From contig SMYC01000021.1 in NCBI GenBank assembly GCA_004356105.1, forward strand, positions 1 through 37,521: a stretch of DNA of 37,521 nucleotides, given 5' to 3'. A program made the position numbers and the translations under genes. The notes under the pieces are model-generated. The model ran no database searches. It saw only the letters and a program-made list of their open reading frames with translations, and was not told the origin of the DNA. Below are positions 7,774-15,173 of the stretch, piece by piece. The first letter of the stretch is position 1, and every line of letters begins with the position of its first letter. This DNA is from Acidobacteriota bacterium. Its GTDB lineage: Bacteria; Acidobacteriota; Vicinamibacteria; Marinacidobacterales; SMYC01.

Positions 7774-8033
7774 GAAGATGCTCACGGGGCGGGGGGACGC
7801 AGCCCGACGCTGCGAGTTCACCAACTAATGTCAGGCTCTCGACCAGAAACACAAGCGCGTTACGTGTAAGCTTTGGGACCGAGACGCGTGGCAAGCGCCG
7901 GTTGATCGCTCCGGAATGGCGCTCCTGAGAGGCGTCACTTTCGGGATGACCGCAGTCGTTTTGGCCCGCGGGAATCAGCTTGTTGCTGAACGATGTCTTG
8001 CGGATTTACATGCGATTCCATCCGCCCTCGTAG
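7774..8033. pseudogene. Damaged second copy of the OYE/rhodanese convergent 3' region
   Basis: Positions 7774-7928 repeat 5555-5711, the last 52 or so codons of the OYE gene, in the same orientation. The copy carries a Tyr-to-stop change (TAC to TAA, at 'FTN'), a two-base deletion and scattered substitutions. It then continues through the intergenic gap, including a copy of the 24-base repeat (site d), into about 55 bases matching the 3' end of the rhodanese gene (5758-5821) with a small deletion. Because the duplication spans two genes and their gap, it is a copy of chromosomal DNA and not of a transcript. It stops about 60 bases before the VapB start. Confidence 0.8.
7943..7966. repeat. Site d of the five-copy 24-base repeat
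   Basis: GGGATGACCGCAGTCGTTTT, one mismatch from the palindromic core of sites b and e. It lies in the duplicated OYE-rhodanese gap, where site a lies in the original. Minus-strand reading again gives TTAVIPK, the end of RidA. Confidence 0.5.
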
Positions 8034-8086
8034 CCGTCGCGTGCTTCTCTCAATTCGACATCACTATCCCGTAATAACATCATATA

Positions 8087-8096
8087 CATCGCGATG
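8087..8096. promoter_or_regulatory. Palindrome over the antitoxin start, candidate autoregulatory operator
   Basis: CATCGCGATG is a perfect 10-base palindrome ending in the ATG of the antitoxin gene. A TATACA box lies two bases before it. Ribbon-helix-helix antitoxins usually bind palindromes at their own promoters, so this is a reasonable operator candidate. Confidence 0.3.
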
Positions 8097-8354
8097 CGCA
8101 CGACGATTAACATTGATGATGATGTCTTGGAGTTGGCCCGAGCCGTGGCCGCAGCGCGACAAGTCTCTCTCGGGGCAGCCGTCTCGTATTTGGTACGTCG
8201 TGGAGCGTCGGCGCGAATGCCGCAGGGCATCCGGAACGGTTTTCATACGTTCGCGATTGAGCCGGGGCTACTGCCATTTGGCCCGGACGAAATCGGCGAA
8301 GCGTTGGACGAAGAGGATCTGAGCTCCGCGCCGTTGTTCTTGAGGCAAGAGTAG
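8094..8354 (+). CDS. Ribbon-helix-helix antitoxin, VapB-like
   Basis: An 86-residue protein starting 'MRTTINIDDDVLELARAVA', the classic beta-strand and first helix of MetJ/Arc/CopG-fold antitoxins. 'QVSLGAAVSYLVRRG' follows as the second helix (about 24-38). The C-terminal half (about 45-86, acidic, with 'EEDLSS') would wrap around and block the toxin. It is directly followed, after 13 bases, by a PIN-domain toxin gene. The two thus form a type II toxin-antitoxin operon, presumably repressed by the complex. No clear Shine-Dalgarno sequence is present, and the TATACA box close to the ATG may mean a leaderless message. It lies next to the duplicated-fragment region, in keeping with the mobile habit of such modules. 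Confidence 0.8.
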   Translation: MRTTINIDDDVLELARAVAAARQVSLGAAVSYLVRRGASARMPQGIRNGFHTFAIEPGLLPFGPDEIGEALDEEDLSSAPLFLRQE

Positions 8355-8367
8355 GAAGAGTTCATCG

Positions 8368-8814
8368 TTGACGGTCGCCCTACTAGACGTCAACGTCCTG
8401 ATGGCGCTTGCTTGGCCGAACCATCTTCATCACGAGATGGCCCATGCGTGGTTTCAGTTTCAGCGGAGTCGAGGCTGGGCTACATGCACGGTGACGCAGA
8501 TGGGATTCGTTCGGCTTTCCACACAACCGGCCGTCGTCAAGACAACCATCGCGGGATCGGACGCCGTCAGCATTCTGGAATCGAATGTGTCGGCCGCCGA
8601 ACATGAATTCTGGCCCCTCGAGCATCCGTTCCATGAGATGGAGGGCGAGATCCGCCAGCGGTTGCTGGGTCACCGGCAGGTTACGGATGCAGCGCTCCTT
8701 GATCTTACGATCCGAAAGGGTGGGTGCCTTGCGACGTTCGACCGAGGGATCGAAAGCCTCCTCGCCACGGATTCGGAGTACTGTTCGGCTCTCGTGGTCC
8801 TTCCAGTTGAGTAG
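8368..8814 (+). CDS. PIN-domain ribonuclease toxin, VapC-like
   Basis: A 148-residue PIN-fold protein. The N-terminus 'VALLDVNVLMALAWPNH' carries the first catalytic Asp (residue 7). 'TVTQMGFVRLST' is the helix typical of the mycobacterial-type VapC subgroup. 'VTDAALLDLTIRKGGCLATFDRG' supplies further acidic metal ligands at about 106 and 124. Such toxins cut specific tRNAs or rRNA with magnesium and are neutralised by the partner antitoxin encoded just upstream. Start: TTG at 8368, preceded by GGAAGAG at a proper distance; there is no better start. All acidic positions expected seem present, so it is probably active. Confidence 0.8.
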   Translation: MTVALLDVNVLMALAWPNHLHHEMAHAWFQFQRSRGWATCTVTQMGFVRLSTQPAVVKTTIAGSDAVSILESNVSAAEHEFWPLEHPFHEMEGEIRQRLLGHRQVTDAALLDLTIRKGGCLATFDRGIESLLATDSEYCSALVVLPVE

Positions 8815-8846
8815 GAGGCGCCGGGCGGGCGCCCAGACGGACGGCG

Positions 8847-9248
8847 TTATTTTGGGATGACCGCGGTCGTTTCGATCTCCAGCCGCGCACCGTCCTCGAG
8901 CAAGCCTTTGACCTCGACGACCGCCATGGCGGGGTAGTTCTTGCCCATCACTTCGCGGTAGGCCGCGCCTACCTCTTTGAGCTGCGAAAGATATTCCTGT
9001 TTGTCGACGACGAACCACGTCATGCGCACGACGTGCTGAGGGCTCGCGCCGGCTTCGGCAAGGATTGCCTTCGTGTTCAGGAGCGCCTGTCGAGACTGAG
9101 CCGAGAAGTCCGAGCCCGCAAAGCTCTCGTTCTCGTCCCAGCCGACTTGGCCGGAGACGAACACCATCTGACCTTCGGCGACGACGCCGTGGGAGTAGCC
9201 TTTTCCTCGCGGCCATCCGGGAGGCGTCAAGGACCGGTGTTGCGTCAT
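8847..9248 (-). CDS. RidA (YjgF/YER057c/UK114) family protein
   Basis: A 133-residue protein of normal size for the family, with 'SGQVGWDENESF' and 'LNTKAILAEAGAS', then 'VVRMTWFVVD' and 'NYPAMAVVEVKGLLEDGARLE'. RidA proteins hydrolyse reactive enamines and imines; members lacking the catalytic Arg have other roles. Here the usual 'R' of the C-terminal motif appears as 'GARLEIE', consistent with an active or semi-active type. It is the last gene of the aromatic-CoA operon; its ATG overlaps the ligase stop (ATGA). In the 2-aminobenzoyl-CoA pathway a deaminating step on an enamine is expected, which would suit this protein. Pieces of its 3' end recur upstream (sites a-d). Confidence 0.85.
   Translation of the reverse strand: MTQHRSLTPPGWPRGKGYSHGVVAEGQMVFVSGQVGWDENESFAGSDFSAQSRQALLNTKAILAEAGASPQHVVRMTWFVVDKQEYLSQLKEVGAAYREVMGKNYPAMAVVEVKGLLEDGARLEIETTAVIPK
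8854..8877. repeat. Site e of the five-copy 24-base repeat (inside ridA 3' end)
   Basis: Reference copy within coding sequence: GGGATGACCGCGGTCGTTT with the perfect palindrome GACCGCGGTC. The other copies are at 5728, 7687, 7736 and 7943. As this is the only copy inside an intact gene, it is probably the source. Confidence 0.6.
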
Positions 9249-10879
9249 GACTCCTTCTTTCGTTCTAACTCCTCTTGGCGAAGCTTGAAGCGTTGCACTT
9301 TTCCTGTTTCCGTTCTCGGGAGCGCTTCGACGAACGTAATCGCTCGCGGATATTTGTAGGGTGCGATGCGCTCTTTGACGAAGCTTTGAAGCGCCTCGAC
9401 CAGCGCGGCATCGCCATTGTACGACCCGTTCAGGACGACGAAAGCTTTCACGATGTTTCCGCGCTCGTCATCAGGGGATGCGACGCAGGCGCAATCGGCG
9501 ACGGTCTCGTGCGCGAGAAGCGCTTCCTCGACCTCGGGTCCGGAGATGTTGTAGCCGGCGGAGATGATCATGTCGTCCGCGCGCGCCTGAAACCAGAAAT
9601 AGCCGTCTTCGTCGACGAGGTAGGCGTCGCCACTAAAATTCCAGCCGTCCCGGACATAGCTCGTTTGGCGCTCGTCGTCCAAGTAGCGGCAGCCTGTCGG
9701 CCCGCGTACGGCGAGGCGTCCCACGGTGTCCGGCGGCGCTTCATGCATCTCGTCGTCGAAGACTTTCGCTTCGTAGCCGTAGACAGGCTTTCCGGTGGCG
9801 CCAGGGCGGATGTCGTCTCCCACCGCGCTGATGAAGATATGGAACATCTCGGTGGCGCCGATGCCGTCGATGATGCGAAGCCCCGTCGCGTCGCGCCACG
9901 CTTCGGCCGTGGGTAGAGGCAGCGTCTCGCCGGCGGAGATGCAGTGGCGGAGGGAAGAGACGTCGTAGCTTCCGACGAGCGGGGTCATGGCGCGATAGGC
10001 GGTGGGTGCGGTCGAGAGCACGGTGACGCCGTGCCGCTGGCAAGTCTCTAGAATGGCTTCGGGGCTCGGCTTTTCGACGAGTGCGGTGCTCGCGCCCGCG
10101 CGCATCGGAAAGACGGTGTGCATTCCGAGGCCGAACGTGAACGCCACCGGCGGTGAGCCGGTGAAGACGTCGCTGGCGTCGCAGGGGATGGTTCTTTTAA
10201 AAAAAGTGTCCGCGGAGGCCAAGAGGTCCCGGTGAAAGTGGACGCAGCCTTTTGGAACGCCGGTTGTGCCCGATGTAAAGGCGATGAGCACGGGATCGTC
10301 GATAGCCGTCGCGACGGTCTCGAACTCAGCGGGCTTCGCGTTCGCAAGGCGTTCAGCATCTTCGAACGTAAGGAGCTTTTCCAAAGGGCAGTCGCTTTCG
10401 TAGGCGGACTCCATCTCTTCCATGAGACGCTCGTCGCAAAGAGCGAGCGACACGTTGGCTTTGTTGGCTATGACGCTCAGTTCACGGCTCCTCAAGAGAG
10501 GCATGGTGGCGACCACCACGCCGCCCGCTTTGGCTACGGCCATCCAGCAGGCGATCATCATCGGGTTGTTGGGCGCCCGCAGCAGAACCCGTCCGCCGGG
10601 AACGAGGCCGAAATCTTCCGTCAACACCCGAGCGAGGCGATTCGCTTTGTCTCTGAGCTCCTCATAGGTCCAATCGCCGGACTCCATCCGCAACACGGGT
10701 CGGGCACCACGTCCCGCGGCGACGTGGCTGTCGAGAAGCTCGGTGACGACGTTCGTCTGAGGGGCATAGTCGAGCTCGGGTAAATCGTAGAGAAGCGTTG
10801 GCCATTGCTCCGGCTTGGGCAGACGTTCGCGAACGAACGTATCGACGTGCGCCGTCTTGCCCGTAGGGGCCTCACGCAT
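9245..10879 (-). CDS. Aromatic acid-CoA ligase, probably 2-aminobenzoate-CoA ligase
   Basis: A 544-residue AMP-forming acyl/aryl-CoA synthetase. The phosphate-binding loop '[18 protein letters not shown]' lies at about 196, '[14 protein letters not shown]' is the A5 segment, '[16 protein letters not shown]' (about 409) binds ribose, and '[13 protein letters not shown]' (about 520) contains the C-terminal catalytic Lys. It fits the benzoate/2-aminobenzoate-CoA ligase branch. The reaction is ATP + aromatic acid + CoA to aryl-CoA + AMP + PPi in the cytosol. Start: ATG 10879, which overlaps the 3' end of the acyl-CoA dehydrogenase gene by eight bases. A longer upstream reading exists but would be nonsense within that gene. 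Its place beside the flavin monooxygenase/reductase gene points to anthranilate or salicylate as substrate; specificity is inferred. Confidence 0.8.
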   Translation of the reverse strand: MREAPTGKTAHVDTFVRERLPKPEQWPTLLYDLPELDYAPQTNVVTELLDSHVAAGRGARPVLRMESGDWTYEELRDKANRLARVLTEDFGLVPGGRVLLRAPNNPMMIACWMAVAKAGGVVVATMPLLRSRELSVIANKANVSLALCDERLMEEMESAYESDCPLEKLLTFEDAERLANAKPAEFETVATAIDDPVLIAFTSGTTGVPKGCVHFHRDLLASADTFFKRTIPCDASDVFTGSPPVAFTFGLGMHTVFPMRAGASTALVEKPSPEAILETCQRHGVTVLSTAPTAYRAMTPLVGSYDVSSLRHCISAGETLPLPTAEAWRDATGLRIIDGIGATEMFHIFISAVGDDIRPGATGKPVYGYEAKVFDDEMHEAPPDTVGRLAVRGPTGCRYLDDERQTSYVRDGWNFSGDAYLVDEDGYFWFQARADDMIISAGYNISGPEVEEALLAHETVADCACVASPDDERGNIVKAFVVLNGSYNGDAALVEALQSFVKERIAPYKYPRAITFVEALPRTETGKVQRFKLRQEELERKKES

Positions 10880-12029
10880 TCTTGTATTCCTGGCGGATAT
10901 GTCGCGCGATGATGAGCTTTTGGATCTCGGTCGTGCCCTCGTATATCCGGAGTGCGCGGACTTCGCGATAGAGGCGCTCGACGACGCTTCCTTTGACGAC
11001 GCCTTCCGCGCCGAAGAGCTGCACGGCGTCATCGACGACTTTCTGCGCGGCTTCCGTCGCGTACATCTTGGCCATCGCAGATTCCTTGGTGACGCGCTCG
11101 GCGCCTTGGTCCTTGGTCCATGCGGCTCGATAGACGAGAAGTGCGGCCGTGTCGATCGCGGTGAGCATATCGGCCAGGCGCGCCTGGGTCAGCTGAAAAT
11201 CGGCCAACTTTTGACCGAACTGCTGGCGCGACTCGACGCGGGGCACGGTCTCGTCGAGAGCGCGGCGCGCGAAGCCGAGCGCGGCCGCCCCGACCGTCGA
11301 GCGGAAGATATCGAGTGTCGCCATCGCGATCTTGAACCCTCGGCCCGGCTCACCAACCATTTGCGTGCGCGCTACGCGGCAATCCTCGAAGGCGAGCTTA
11401 GCGAGCGGGTGAGGTGCGATCACCTCGATCTCCTCAACGATCATAAGCCCGGGCGTGTCCTTGTCGACGACGAAGGCGCTCAAGCCTTTCGTTCCCGTCG
11501 CCTCCGCCTCGCTTCTCGCGAAGACGACGTAGTAGTCGGCGAGGCCGCCGTTCGATATCCAAGTCTTCGTTCCGTTCAAGACGTAGGTGTCTTGGTCGGG
11601 CGTCGCGGAGGTGCTGATCGCGCCAACGTCCGAGCCGGCATCGGGCTCCGAAAGGGCGAAGGCGGCAATCTGCTTCCCGCTCGCGGTGTCGCCCAGATAT
11701 CGCTCTTTGAGTGCGTCGGAGCCGAACAAGCTGATGGGTGCGCTTCCGAGACCTTGCATGGCAAAGGCGAAGTCGGCGAGCCCGTGATGATGTGAGAGAG
11801 TTTCGCGAATGAGACAGAGCGTTCGCACGTCGAACGGGGCCACGACATGTTGGAGCCAGCCGCCTTCCCCGAGTGCCTTAACGAGACGCGCGCAAGTCGC
11901 CCGCTCGTCCTCGTCCTTCCCATCAGTTTTGATCGCCCCGAGCGTGTCCTTGACGAAGGGACCGAGCTCTCGGTGAAGCGTCCGGTGGCGGTCCTCGAAA
12001 AAAGGCCAATCCAGGAAGTCGGGCCGCAA
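10872..12029 (-). CDS. Acyl-CoA dehydrogenase family protein
   Basis: A 385-residue FAD enzyme with the standard three-domain layout. '[12 protein letters not shown]' and '[18 protein letters not shown]' line the FAD site in the middle domain, and '[19 protein letters not shown]' near 360 holds the catalytic Glu in the final helix bundle. It oxidises an acyl-CoA to the enoyl-CoA, passing electrons to ETF. In this operon it likely acts on the reduced or ring-opened product of 2-aminobenzoyl-CoA. Start: TTG at 12029, chosen because AAGGGGA precedes it by seven bases and the enoyl-CoA hydratase stop is two bases upstream. The 3' end overlaps the ligase gene. Confidence 0.85.
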   Translation of the reverse strand: MRPDFLDWPFFEDRHRTLHRELGPFVKDTLGAIKTDGKDEDERATCARLVKALGEGGWLQHVVAPFDVRTLCLIRETLSHHHGLADFAFAMQGLGSAPISLFGSDALKERYLGDTASGKQIAAFALSEPDAGSDVGAISTSATPDQDTYVLNGTKTWISNGGLADYYVVFARSEAEATGTKGLSAFVVDKDTPGLMIVEEIEVIAPHPLAKLAFEDCRVARTQMVGEPGRGFKIAMATLDIFRSTVGAAALGFARRALDETVPRVESRQQFGQKLADFQLTQARLADMLTAIDTAALLVYRAAWTKDQGAERVTKESAMAKMYATEAAQKVVDDAVQLFGAEGVVKGSVVERLYREVRALRIYEGTTEIQKLIIARHIRQEYKNA

Positions 12030-12031
12030 CG

Positions 12032-12841
12032 TCAGTCCCCTTCAAAAACGGGTTTCTGTTTAGCTACGAAAGCTTTATAGGCGCGCTCGAAATCCCGCGT
12101 CTGCATGCAAATCGCCTGTGCTTGCGCCTCCGCCTCGATGGCAGCGTCGAGGCTCATGGACCATTCTTTGTCGAGCTGGGTCTTCGTCATCATGTGAGCG
12201 AAGTTGGGGCCCGCGGCGAGCTTCGCGGCCAAGGCTTGCGCTTCGCTCAAGAGCTCGCTTGGTGCGACGAGGCGGTTGTAGAAGCCCCAGCGCTCACCCT
12301 CGTCGCCGCTCATGTTACGGCCGGTGAAAAGAAGCTCCGAGGCACGGCCTTGCCCAATGATCCGCGGAAGGATGGCGCATGCGCCCATGTCGCATCCAGC
12401 GAGGCCGACTTTCGTGAACAAGAACGCCGTCTTGCTGTCGGGTGTCGCGAGTCGCAGATCGGAGGCCATGGCAATGATGGCGCCTGCTCCGACGCAGATA
12501 CCTTGTACTGCGGAGATGACGGGCTGCGGGCAGCCGCGTATGGCTTTGACGAGATCACCTGTCAGGCGTGTGAAACGCAAGAGACCCTTCATGTCCATCT
12601 TCGTGAGCGGGCCGATGATCTCGTGCACGTCGCCTCCGGAACAGAAGTTGTCACCGGCTCCGGTGATAACCACCGCGTCCACGTCTTCCGCGTCCAGGAG
12701 ATTGCGGAACGTATCGCGAATCTCGACATAGGCGTCAAACGTCAGCGGGTTCTTACGCTCCGGACGGTTGAGCGTGAGCGTCGCGACGGTGCCCTCTACA
12801 CTCCAAAGAAAATGTGTTGGTTTGAGATCAGAGAATTTCAT
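12032..12841 (-). CDS. Enoyl-CoA hydratase/isomerase family protein
   Basis: A 269-residue crotonase-fold protein. '[14 protein letters not shown]' (about 61-74) and '[19 protein letters not shown]' form the oxyanion hole, and '[18 protein letters not shown]' places the catalytic acidic region. The 'G-x-C-D' segment here replaces the Glu of classical hydratases, so a variant reaction (ring hydrolysis, isomerisation, or hydration of an unusual enoyl-CoA) is possible. It is the second gene of the aromatic-CoA operon. Its ATG overlaps the stop of the monooxygenase/reductase gene by four bases (ATGA), indicating coupled translation. Likely soluble and trimeric or hexameric, as for the family. Confidence 0.85.
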   Translation of the reverse strand: MKFSDLKPTHFLWSVEGTVATLTLNRPERKNPLTFDAYVEIRDTFRNLLDAEDVDAVVITGAGDNFCSGGDVHEIIGPLTKMDMKGLLRFTRLTGDLVKAIRGCPQPVISAVQGICVGAGAIIAMASDLRLATPDSKTAFLFTKVGLAGCDMGACAILPRIIGQGRASELLFTGRNMSGDEGERWGFYNRLVAPSELLSEAQALAAKLAAGPNFAHMMTKTQLDKEWSMSLDAAIEAEAQAQAICMQTRDFERAYKAFVAKQKPVFEGD

Positions 12842-15123
12842 ATGTCGATGACCATGCCGAGGGTTTTCTCCAGATTACGTTCGAGCTGTTCTTTCCCGGC
12901 TGTATATTGCTTTGGCCATTCGACCCAGTCCACTTGTTGTTGCGCCGCGGCGCGGAGCGTCCAGTAGGGGTCGGCCAGATGCGGACGGGCGAGGCAGCAA
13001 AGGTCGGCGCGGCCGGCGCCAATGATGCTGTTCACGTGGTCGGGCTCGAAGATATTGCCGACCGCGAGCGTAGGAATGTGGACTTCGTTGCGGATGCGAT
13101 CGCTGAGAGGTGTCTGGAACATGCGTCCATATACCGGCTGGGCGTCTGGGCTGGTCTGTCCGGCCGAAACATTAATGATGTCGACGTTCTCCGCCTTCAA
13201 GTCGCGTGCGATCGCGACGCCATCGTCGGCCGTAATGCCGGCATCCATCCAATCGGTCGCCGAGATGCGCACCGAGAGCGGCTTTGCCGCCGGCCACGCC
13301 TTGCGGCACGCCGCGATGACTTCGAGAGGGAAGCGCAGGCGCTTTGTAAGCTGACCGCCATAGGCGTCCGTGCGGTGGTTCAAGAGCGGCGTGATGAACG
13401 CGGATAAGAGATAGCCATGCGCCGCATGGATCTCCAAAAGGTCGAAGCCGGCCTCGTCGGCCATCCGCGTCACGCTCTCGAACTCGGAAATCACGCGATC
13501 CATGTCCTCGCGAGTCATCGCTTTCGGGACTTGATTGATTTTCGAGTACGGCACGGCCGACGGCCCGAGGATCGGCCAGTTTCCATCGTCGAGCGGCTCG
13601 TCCATTCCGTCCCACATGAGCTTTGTCGAGCCCTTGGGTCCGGCGTGGCCGATCTGCATAGCGATCTTGGCGCGCGAGTGGCCATGCACGAAGTCGACGA
13701 TGCGCTTCCATTGTTCGCGGTGCTCCGGTTTGTACATGCCGGTGCAGCCGGGGCTGATGCGCGCGTCTCGGCTGACATGCGTCATCTCTGTATAGACAAG
13801 GCCGGCGCCGCCTAAGGCGCGCGAGCCGAGATGCACGAGATGGAAATCCGACGGCGTTCCGTCCTCGGCGCTATACATGCACATGGGAGAAACGACGACC
13901 CGGTTCTCGAGGGTGAGCTCGCGTAGACGGAAAGGTGTGAACATGGGCGGTATAGGGCGTCCGTTCGTCGACACGCCGCTTCTTTGTGCGAACCAGCCTT
14001 CGAAGCGGTTCATCCACTGAGCGTCGCGGGCGCGCAAGTTGTCGTGGCTCACGCGCTGGCTTCGCGTGAGAAGGGAGTAGGCGAATTGTTGCGGCTCGAA
14101 CTGCGCGTAGCGATCGACGTTCTCGAACCATTCCGTGCTGTTGCGCGCCGCGCTCTGAAGCCGGAGCACGTCGAGCTCGCGCGCTTTTTGGTAGCCCTCG
14201 AGCGCGTCCTTCAGCACGTCGTGTGCCTCTATCTGATTCGCGAGCTCGATCGCGTCCTCGAGAGCGAGCTTCGTGCCGGAGCCAATGGAAAAATGCGCGG
14301 TGTGCGCCGAATCTCCGAGAAGGACAATGTTGTCGTGATACCAAGTACGGTTGCTGATGCGGGGAAAGGTGAGCCATGCGGTGCCCGGCAAATGAGCCGC
14401 GTTGTCCATGAGCTCGTGACCGTCGAGATAGTCCGCGAAAAGCTTCTCGCAGAAGCGGTTGCTCTCCGCCTTCGACATCTTGTCGATCCCGAGGCCACGC
14501 CATGTCTCCTCCGTACACTCGATGATGAAGGTACTCGTGTCCTTGTCGAAACGATAGCCGTGCACTTGAACCCAGCCGTGCTCCGTTTTTTCGAAAATGA
14601 ACGTGAATGCATCGAGGGTCTTGTGGGTACCGAGCCAGATGAACTTGTTCTTACGCATCTCGATATCCGGCTCGAAATGCTCGGCATATTGCGCGCGAAT
14701 CTTGCTGTTGAGTCCGTCGCAAGCGATGAACAAGTCGTGCTCGCCGACATCGGCTAGAGAATCGACCTCCACTTGGAAGTGGAGGTGGACACCGAGCTCT
14801 CGGGCTCGCTCCTGCAAGAGGAGAAGTATCTTCTTACGGGACAAGCCCGCGAAGCCGTGGCCGCTCGAGCGGATGCGCTCGCCTTTGAAGTGAATGTCGA
14901 TGTGGTTCCAGTGATGGAACGCGGCGAAAATACGTTCCGCGGAGACCGGGTCGTTCTCGCGGAGATTCTCCAGCGTTTGGTCGGAAAAAACGACTCCCCA
15001 ACCGAAAGTATCGTCCGGGCTGTTGCGCTCGTATACGTGGATTTCGTGGTCTGGATTCCGGCGCTTGGCCGAAATCGCGAAGTAGAGACCGCCAGGGCCG
15101 CCGCCGATGCAAGCGATTTTCAT
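12838..15123 (-). CDS. Bifunctional 2-aminobenzoyl-CoA (or salicylyl-CoA) monooxygenase/reductase
   Basis: A 761-residue fusion of two flavoenzymes. Residues 1-385 are a class A flavin monooxygenase: '[13 protein letters not shown]' is the FAD dinucleotide fold at 5-17, and '[18 protein letters not shown]' (about 269) is the second FAD motif. Residues from about 393 are an Old Yellow Enzyme barrel: '[20 protein letters not shown]', the active-site '[13 protein letters not shown]', and '[18 protein letters not shown]'. This exact fusion is the 2-aminobenzoyl-CoA monooxygenase/reductase of aerobic anthranilate degradation, and close relatives are annotated as salicylyl-CoA 5-hydroxylase. It hydroxylates the ring at C5 and then reduces it. 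First gene of the operon; ATG 15123 has no ribosome site, and an extended -10 box sits 11 bases upstream. Confidence 0.85.
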   Translation of the reverse strand: MKIACIGGGPGGLYFAISAKRRNPDHEIHVYERNSPDDTFGWGVVFSDQTLENLRENDPVSAERIFAAFHHWNHIDIHFKGERIRSSGHGFAGLSRKKILLLLQERARELGVHLHFQVEVDSLADVGEHDLFIACDGLNSKIRAQYAEHFEPDIEMRKNKFIWLGTHKTLDAFTFIFEKTEHGWVQVHGYRFDKDTSTFIIECTEETWRGLGIDKMSKAESNRFCEKLFADYLDGHELMDNAAHLPGTAWLTFPRISNRTWYHDNIVLLGDSAHTAHFSIGSGTKLALEDAIELANQIEAHDVLKDALEGYQKARELDVLRLQSAARNSTEWFENVDRYAQFEPQQFAYSLLTRSQRVSHDNLRARDAQWMNRFEGWFAQRSGVSTNGRPIPPMFTPFRLRELTLENRVVVSPMCMYSAEDGTPSDFHLVHLGSRALGGAGLVYTEMTHVSRDARISPGCTGMYKPEHREQWKRIVDFVHGHSRAKIAMQIGHAGPKGSTKLMWDGMDEPLDDGNWPILGPSAVPYSKINQVPKAMTREDMDRVISEFESVTRMADEAGFDLLEIHAAHGYLLSAFITPLLNHRTDAYGGQLTKRLRFPLEVIAACRKAWPAAKPLSVRISATDWMDAGITADDGVAIARDLKAENVDIINVSAGQTSPDAQPVYGRMFQTPLSDRIRNEVHIPTLAVGNIFEPDHVNSIIGAGRADLCCLARPHLADPYWTLRAAAQQQVDWVEWPKQYTAGKEQLERNLEKTLGMVIDI

Positions 15124-15134
15124 GTGCGACGGAT

Positions 15135-15143
15135 ACTATATCA
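15135..15143 (-). promoter_or_regulatory. Extended -10 promoter of the aromatic-CoA operon
   Basis: Minus strand TGA-TATAGT, the extended -10 form (TGnTATAAT with one mismatch), without a convincing -35 box. It lies 11 bases from the ATG at 15123, predicting a start of transcription only a few bases before the codon. With no Shine-Dalgarno sequence present, a leaderless mRNA is likely. Confidence 0.4.
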
Positions 15144-15173
15144 CCGCGCCAAGTGGTCTCTGGAGAGAGCCGC

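Noticed and set aside
7087-7869. Apparent 260-codon plus-strand gene with a kinase motif
   Set aside because: Only its first half is kinase; the rest is out of frame with the propeller and then runs into the OYE copy, so it is a chimera of relics.
8815-8846. GC hairpin (GGCGCC pairs) between the vapC and ridA stops as a terminator
   Set aside because: No T-run follows on either strand and alternative pairings are equally good; too weak to list.
10815-11795. 326-codon plus-strand frame across the acyl-CoA dehydrogenase gene
   Set aside because: Shadow frame without domain or start signal.
12122-12967. 281-codon plus-strand frame across the enoyl-CoA hydratase gene
   Set aside because: Shadow frame; the crotonase motifs are on the minus strand.
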